A stretch of 64,000 nucleotides of DNA, from assembly GCF_009650765.1 (NCBI RefSeq), contig NZ_CP045740.1, forward strand, positions 992,001-1,056,000. The letters are read 5' to 3'. The position numbers were made by a program, and so were the translations under genes. Positions 59,371 to 64,000 of the stretch are shown here, in pieces. Numbering within the stretch: the stretch's first letter is position 1; the number at the start of each line of letters is the position of its first letter. The notes beneath the pieces were generated by a model that made no database searches, was not told the DNA's origin, and was given only the letters and a program-made list of their open reading frames with translations. This DNA comes from Streptomyces sp. SUK 48 (GTDB lineage: Bacteria > Actinomycetota > Actinomycetes > Streptomycetales > Streptomycetaceae).

Positions 59371-59697
59371 CTTCCTCCGCGCGGGCGGCGGTCTTGTAGA
59401 GCATCCGCCACAGCGTCTTCTCCCGCGGGTGTACCTCGCGCCGGGCGATGAGCCGGTCCGCGGCCATCTTCGAGCGGGCCAGGGTCTCGGAGTCAGGCAC
59501 CACCAGTCGCTTTGTCCAGGCCGGACCGCCGGCCCGTCGTAGCCGTACTCCGCGCATCAGCCCAGCCACGACGGCATACCGCCGCCCGGCGGGCGTTCCA
59601 GGTGTTGACCGCTGCGGTACCCCACAGCGTTTCCGGCTGGTGAAAGGTGCTGCTGCACGCTGCCCAGACCTGACGGTCGCTCAGTGATCACCTTCTT
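59371..59697 (-). pseudogene. Remnant of a tyrosine recombinase (integrase) gene
   Basis: In two frames the minus strand reads [20 protein letters not shown], then VNTWNARRA, and after a shift [19 protein letters not shown] and [19 protein letters not shown]. These match the SAM-like core-binding region and the start of the catalytic domain of phage-type integrases. The catalytic His-x-x-Arg and Tyr parts are absent; the sequence switches to the STAS remnant. Confidence 0.7.
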
Positions 59698-60102
59698 CTG
59701 TCGTTTTCTGCCGGTAGTAATCCGGTGCAGGTCCGGCGCCGGCTTGGTCGACTGGGGAGAGAAAGCGGATTTCCCTCGTTCGGTCGATCCGCTTGCGGTT
59801 TGAGCTGCGGTGACAGCGATACGCAAGGGCGTGCGTCAACTACGCTGCGGCGAGGCAGGCTTGACGGAGGGAAATGCTGGGCGTTTCATTCGGTTCGAAG
59901 CGCCGGCCTCTTCTGCCACAGGCCCTGAGCGTCTGCCGTCAGACGCTTCTTCGGCGCCTTCGGTCTCTTCGCTCAGGCCGCAGGAGCGCCCGCCACAGGT
60001 GACCCGTGACTTCTCGTTGGTTCGATCCTTCTCTGCGTTGATCGGCCTGCTGGTTGCCTGAAGCGAGTCTCTTCCCGCGGTCCCCAGTCAACAGGAGTGA
60101 TC
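59698..60102 (+). other. Intergenic region before the Tat-protein gene
   Basis: Lower-GC sequence without a convincing gene. It probably contains the promoter for the 60103-62270 unit; I could not fix its boxes. Confidence 0.5.
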
Positions 60103-60423
60103 ATGAACGATTCGCAGCGGCCTCAGCAGGAAGCGCCTTCCGGTCTCGACCGCCGGGGGGTGATGCGCGGTGCGACGCAGCTGGGCCTCGCGGGCCTCGC
60201 CGCGGGTGTGGTCCTGGGTGCTGCGGAGCCGGCCATGGCGGCTTCGCCGCGCCTGAACGAAGCGGTGGCCCAGGTGCCGGCCGAGGCGGCCGGCTCGCAC
60301 GAGCCGTTGGTGGTGCACGTGCGCGACGCCTCGAAGGGCGAACTGGACTTCTTCCACGGAGAGCGGCATCACCGCGTAGTCGACCGGGAGTTGGCCGCGG
60401 CTCTGCTGCGTCATACGCGCTGA
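60103..60423 (+). CDS. Small Tat-exported protein of unknown function
   Basis: A 106-residue protein with a twin-arginine signal peptide (LDRRGVMRGATQLGLAGLAA, cleavage near AMAAS at residue 46). The mature part is about 60 residues, mixed charged (LVVHVRDASKGELDFFHGER, ending HTR). The ATG at 60103 has AGGAG five bases upstream. Tat export implies folding or cofactor binding before export, unusual for so small a mature protein. It precedes the DUF4331 gene by 74 bp, and the two probably form an operon. Confidence 0.78.
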   Translation: MNDSQRPQQEAPSGLDRRGVMRGATQLGLAGLAAGVVLGAAEPAMAASPRLNEAVAQVPAEAAGSHEPLVVHVRDASKGELDFFHGERHHRVVDRELAAALLRHTR

Positions 60424-60497
60424 CCGGACGCCACCCCGATTCACCCGGCAACTGATGTTGCCCGCGCAACACACCCATCGACGCAAGTGAGGTTTTG

Positions 60498-61888
60498 ATG
60501 TCCTCCCACCGTGAAGCCCCGGAGATCTCCAAGGACCCGGTCGCCGACAGCACCGACGTCTACGCCTTCGTCAGCCCCGACGCCCCCGAAACCGTCACGC
60601 TGATCGCCAACTACATTCCGCTGCAGGATCCCGCGGGCGGACCGAACTTCTACGAGTTCGGGGACGACGTGCTCTACGAGATCCACATCGACAACGACGG
60701 CGACGGCCGCGCGGATGTCACCTACCAGTTCGAGTTCACCACCAAGCTGCGGCACCCGGACAGCTTCCTGTACAACACCGGGCCGATCCTGAGCCTGGAC
60801 TCACCGAACTGGAACCGCTACCAGACCTACACCCTCACCCGGGTCGAGAGCAGCGGTCGGCGCTCGGTTCTGGGCCGTCACCTGGCCTGCCCGCCCTGCA
60901 ACATCGGCCCGCTGTCCACCCCGAACTACCAGCGGCTGGCTCAGCAGGCGGTCCACACCCTGGGCAAGCACCGCACCGTGTTCGCCGGACAGCGCGCCGA
61001 GGGCTTCTACGTCGACCTGGGCGCCATCTTCGACCTCGGCACCCTGCGCCCGTTCCAGAACCTGCACAACCAGTTCGGGATGAGCGTCTTCACCCAGCCC
61101 GCCGACGGCGTCAACACCACCAAGGAACTCAACGTCCACTCGCTGGCGATCCAGGTGCCCGTCACCGACCTCACCCACCACGGGCGACGGATCAGGGACG
61201 TCACCGACCCGCACGCCACCATCGGGGTGTGGACATCCGCGAGCCGCCGTCGCGCCCGAGTCATCGAGCCCGGCCGGGACCTCGAGACCGGGCCCTACAC
61301 CCAGGTCTCCCGCCTCGGAAACCCCCTCTTCAACGAAGTCCTGGTTCCACTCGGCCACAAGGACGAGTGGAACGCCCTGCCGCCGGCCGACGACAAACGC
61401 TTCGCCACCTACGTCGCCCACCCCGAACTGGCGAGGCTCCTGCCGGTCCTCTACCCCGGGGTCTTCCCCCACCTGGACGCCTACAACAAGTCCAACAAGC
61501 CCCGCACCGACCTGCTCGCCATCCTGCTCACCGGCATCCCCAAGGGAGTCGTACCGGGCTTCCAGAACTACACCGGCTCCACCCAGGCGGACATGATCCG
61601 CCTCAACACCGCCATCCCCCGGCCAGGAAGCCCAACATCCTCGGCCTGGTCGGCGGCGATCCGGCCGGCTTCCCCAACGGACGCCGTGTCTACGACGACG
61701 TCGTCACCGTCGAACTGCGCGCGCTGGCCGGCGCCACCCTCCCGCTCGTCGACAAGAGCTACACCCCCGACGCCGCGGCGTCCAAGGTGACCGACGGCCT
61801 CACCCCGGCCGACGTCACCAACCCCTACCTGGACTCCTTCCCCTACCTCGGCGTCCCGTACGACGGCTACCACCACCCCGCCTCCTGA
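60498..61888 (+). CDS. DUF4331 family protein, frame interrupted near its end
   Basis: About 463 residues when joined. The N-terminus SSHREAPEISKDPVADSTDV (His-x-Glu-Ala-Pro and TDVYAF) is the DUF4331 signature; NLHNQFGMSVFTQPADGVN and PYLGVPYDGYHH follow later. No signal peptide is visible. The first frame continues wrongly after TAIPR at about 61616-61620 (CCCCC run); adding one C restores RKPNILGLVGGDPAGFPNGR and the natural C-terminus in the next frame. The ATG at 60498 has GAGG six bases upstream. The family is widespread, of unknown activity, and perhaps metal-binding through its conserved His/Asp. Confidence 0.82.
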
Positions 61889-61961
61889 CCGCGTTCCGCC
61901 GGCGGGGCCGCCCTTGCGGCAACGGCAGCCCCGCCATTACCCCGATCGAAGAGAGCCCCGC

Positions 61962-62270
61962 ATGCACCAGCACACCTCCCACCCCTCCACCCAGGGCAGC
62001 GTCATCCTGGACATCGGCGAGGACACCGCCGCGCTCATCATCCACACCGCCCCCGAACACGACGGACTCGAAATCCACGTCAGCCCCCTCGACCGGCCCG
62101 AGCAGCGCACCCACGCTGCCGTGCGCCCACGCCACGTCGCCGACCGCACCATCCACTGCGTCCTCATCCACCCCCTGCCCGCCGGCACCTACACCGTCTG
62201 GAAGGACGACGGCATCGCCCACGGCACTGTCACGCTCACCGGCGGAGGCGTGACCGAGTACCACTGGTGA
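61962..62270 (+). CDS. Small uncharacterised protein following the DUF4331 gene
   Basis: A 102-residue protein. It has a beta-rich pattern (GSVILDIGEDTAALIIHTAP, LEIHVSPLDRP, PAGTYTVWKDDGIAHGTVTL) and many His residues, suggesting a small beta-sandwich. It ends in EYHW. No signal peptide. The ATG at 61962 lies 73 bp after the DUF4331 stop, with GAAGAGAG upstream. I do not recognise the family; the PAGTYTVWKDDG turn resembles carboxypeptidase-regulatory-like beta folds. Confidence 0.75.
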   Translation: MHQHTSHPSTQGSVILDIGEDTAALIIHTAPEHDGLEIHVSPLDRPEQRTHAAVRPRHVADRTIHCVLIHPLPAGTYTVWKDDGIAHGTVTLTGGGVTEYHW

Positions 62271-62487
62271 CACCGGCTACTGCGCGATGTCCGACGACGG
62301 CGCATGGATCTCTTTTTCACGCCATGCGCTGGAGAAGCCCTGCCCCATGAACCCCGGTCGCTCTCACTTGACGACTCCGGCGAATGTCTTTGTTCCCGTG
62401 CCGGGCTGCTGGATCTGCTCCCTCCTGGCGGCTGTCGCTCACTCAGCCTGACGCGGCAAGGGCGGGCTGACGCTGCGCGACTGGACG

Positions 62488-63027
62488 GTGCTCGGGGCCG
62501 CGGGCCACGCGAGAGGGGGGAGGTCGCCGAACGAAGGGCCGGGCGCGGCGGCCCGGCTCGCCGCCGGGCAGCTCGGGCGGCTGGCCGGGGCGGCGGTCAC
62601 GGTCGCCGGTGCCGGACCGGCCGCCGGACCGCGGGCGATCGCCGACGCGCACGCCGAGGGGGTGCGCTGCCTGCGGGCCATGCATGTGCTCGGCCGGGAC
62701 GGAAGCGGCGCCCGCGCCGCCGAACTCGGCTTCGTGGGCGTGCTGCTGGGCGACGACCACGATGTGGACGGCTTCGTCGCCGCCACCCTCGGGCCCCTGC
62801 TGGAGTACGACGCCCAGCGCGGCACCCAGCTGGTGCGCACCCTGCGCGCCTACTTCGGCTGCGGCGGCAGCCTCACCCGGGCGAAGGAGGAGCTGCACGT
62901 CCATGTGAACACGGTCGTCCAGCGACTGGACCGCGTCCACGCCCTCCTCGGCCCCGGCTGGAGCACCCCCGAGCAGACCCTGGAGCTGCAACTCGCGCTG
63001 CGCCTGCACCTGTTGTCCGACGGGTGA
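62488..63027 (+). pseudogene. C-terminal fragment of a PucR/CdaR-type regulator
   Basis: The last 70 residues carry the PucR C-terminal helix-turn-helix (LVRTLRAYFGCGGSLTRAKE, then LHVHVNTVVQRLDRVHALLG and LELQLALRLHLL). The preceding 100 residues resemble the GGDEF-like middle domain. There is no N-terminal sensor, and upstream sequence to 62280 shows no matching frame, so the gene appears truncated. Residual expression from an internal start is possible. Confidence 0.68.
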
Positions 63028-63393
63028 CCGGCCCGGCACGGGCGACCCGGGATCCGCCGCGGAAGGTGTCGGTGACACCGGAAGGCATGAGGGGCGCCCC
63101 TGCCGGGGTGTGGCCGCCGCCTCGGCACCTTCGACGAGGGCTCCCGGTGGGCGATCCGCCGGACCGGCAGCCGCGCCTGCCCCAGCGTTCCGGCCACCTC
63201 CACGCGCTCGCCACCGGCCGTCACCGACCGGTCGTCGTACACCTCGTCCGCGGCGGGTTCGCGGTGGGAACGGCCGCCGAGGTGTCGGACGGAGCCGGCG
63301 GGGCATCGGCGGACTATGGATGCACGGTCATGGGCCCGGTCCTGGGCACCGAGAGGGCGCGGCGAGGTACGCAGAGCCGCGGACGGTAAGGCG
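63028..63393. other. Intergenic region, nothing recognised
   Basis: No frame with plausible start, bias and domain was found; the promoter of the DUF1206 gene is presumably here. Confidence 0.45.
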
Positions 63394-64000
63394 ATGACGG
63401 TGGCGGCCCGGTCCGGTTTCGCCGCCCGTGGGCTGATCCACGTCCTGGTGGGCGTCATCGCGCTGCGGATCGCCTTCGGCGGCGACGGCGGCCGGCAGCA
63501 GGCCGACCGGGGCGGCGCCCTGGAGGAACTGGCCGACCGGCCGCTCGGGGTGGCGTTGCTCTGGGTCGTCGGCGTCGCGCTCGCCGGTATGGCGCTGTGG
63601 CGGCTGTCGGAGGCGGTGCTCGGCGGTACGGGAGCGCGGGCGGGCAAGCCGTCGAAGCGGCTGGGGGCGGCGGGTCAGTGCGCCTTCTACGTCTTCCTGT
63701 CCTTCTCGGTGCTGGCCTACGCGCTCGGCTCCCGGGGCAGCGGCAGCGGGTCCTCCGACCGGAACACGCAGGACGTCACGGCCATGGCCCTGCGGTGGCC
63801 GGGCGGGCAGTGGCTGGTGGGCATCGGCGGCGCCGCCGTGGTGGTCATCGGCCTGTGGATGGCGATACGGGCCCTGCGCAAGAAGTTCCGCAAGGATCTG
63901 CGCGTCGAGGCCATGTCGGCCACGGCCAGGCGGATGACGGACTTCTTCGGCGTGGTCGGCGGCACGGCGCAGGGGGTCGTCTTCGCCGTGGCGGGCGGGT
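63394..64000 (+). CDS. DUF1206 membrane protein, cut by the right edge
   Basis: The ATG at 63394 follows GGTAAGGCG and opens a frame that is uninterrupted to base 64000 (over 200 residues). It shows the DUF1206 repeats: FAARGLIHVLVGVIALRIAF near residue 8, four hydrophobic segments in pairs, and a second repeat start near residue 185 (TARRMTDFFGVVGGTAQGVV). DUF1206 proteins have six membrane helices in three repeats; function unknown. Two repeats are visible here. Confidence 0.85.
   Translation, partial: MTVAARSGFAARGLIHVLVGVIALRIAFGGDGGRQQADRGGALEELADRPLGVALLWVVGVALAGMALWRLSEAVLGGTGARAGKPSKRLGAAGQCAFYVFLSFSVLAYALGSRGSGSGSSDRNTQDVTAMALRWPGGQWLVGIGGAAVVVIGLWMAIRALRKKFRKDLRVEAMSATARRMTDFFGVVGGTAQGVVFAVAGG

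Noticed and set aside
62443..63306. A 287-residue minus-strand frame
   Set aside because: It is antisense to the PucR fragment, with low-complexity Ala/Gly/Arg composition.

Overview
The window is high-GC actinobacterial DNA (roughly 72-73% G+C, strong third-position GC bias, frequent GTG starts, 4-nt ATGA/GTGA gene overlaps) and looks like a Streptomyces chromosome. I saw no rRNA, tRNA or CRISPR array.

Region 1 (1-17.8 kb) is a type VII (ESX-like) secretion locus, almost all on the minus strand. From the right it encodes two WXG100-type proteins, the membrane channel subunit EccD, a chimeric protein (right-handed beta-helix fused to an EccA/CbbX-type AAA+ ATPase), another WXG100-type protein, a further WXG protein, the three-domain FtsK/SpoIIIE ATPase EccC, and a giant repeat-rich effector-like protein that runs off the left edge. 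One ESX-associated-looking gene (11639-12268) lies on the opposite strand. EccB, EccE and mycosin are not in the window.

Region 2 (17.8-20.9 kb) is a degenerate stretch with a frameshifted exported protein, a small exported repeat protein and gene fragments. Parts of it reappear at 57.6-59.1 kb, so similar sequence flanks the siderophore locus on both sides.

Region 3 (20.9-54.2 kb) is a complete-looking gene cluster for a mixed catecholate-hydroxamate siderophore of the mirubactin/rhodochelin type. 2,3-Dihydroxybenzoate is made from chorismate (DAHP synthase, isochorismate synthase, isochorismatase, dehydrogenase), activated by a DhbE-type ligase and loaded on a stand-alone aryl carrier protein. 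Ornithine is supplied by an extra acetylglutamate kinase and an ArgA-like acetyltransferase, then N-hydroxylated and N-formylated. One 3,326-residue NRPS (C-A-T-E-C-A-T-E-C, no thioesterase) with an MbtH partner assembles the peptide. An MFS exporter, a FecCD-type importer (lipoprotein, two permeases, ATPase) and a siderophore-interacting reductase handle traffic and iron release. Seven iron-box sequences (IdeR/DmdR type) sit at the transcription-unit heads. Less usual members are a second isochorismatase lacking its catalytic residues, an alpha/beta hydrolase, an O-methyltransferase, an amidohydrolase and a DUF2470 protein.

Region 4 (54.2-60.1 kb) is a scar region: an IS982-type element inserted into a ricin-lectin gene, a glycosyltransferase with an early TTA codon, a tiny membrane protein with a strong terminator, and remnants of a STAS protein and a tyrosine recombinase. 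Region 5 (60.1-64 kb) holds a Tat-exported small protein, a DUF4331 protein, a small uncharacterised protein, a truncated PucR-type regulator and the start of a DUF1206 membrane protein.

At least five genes (giant effector, eccC, the DUF5707-like gene, the transposase and the DUF4331 gene) are broken by apparent one-base shifts. Three of these lie in G/C runs, so sequence error is a serious alternative to pseudogenisation.
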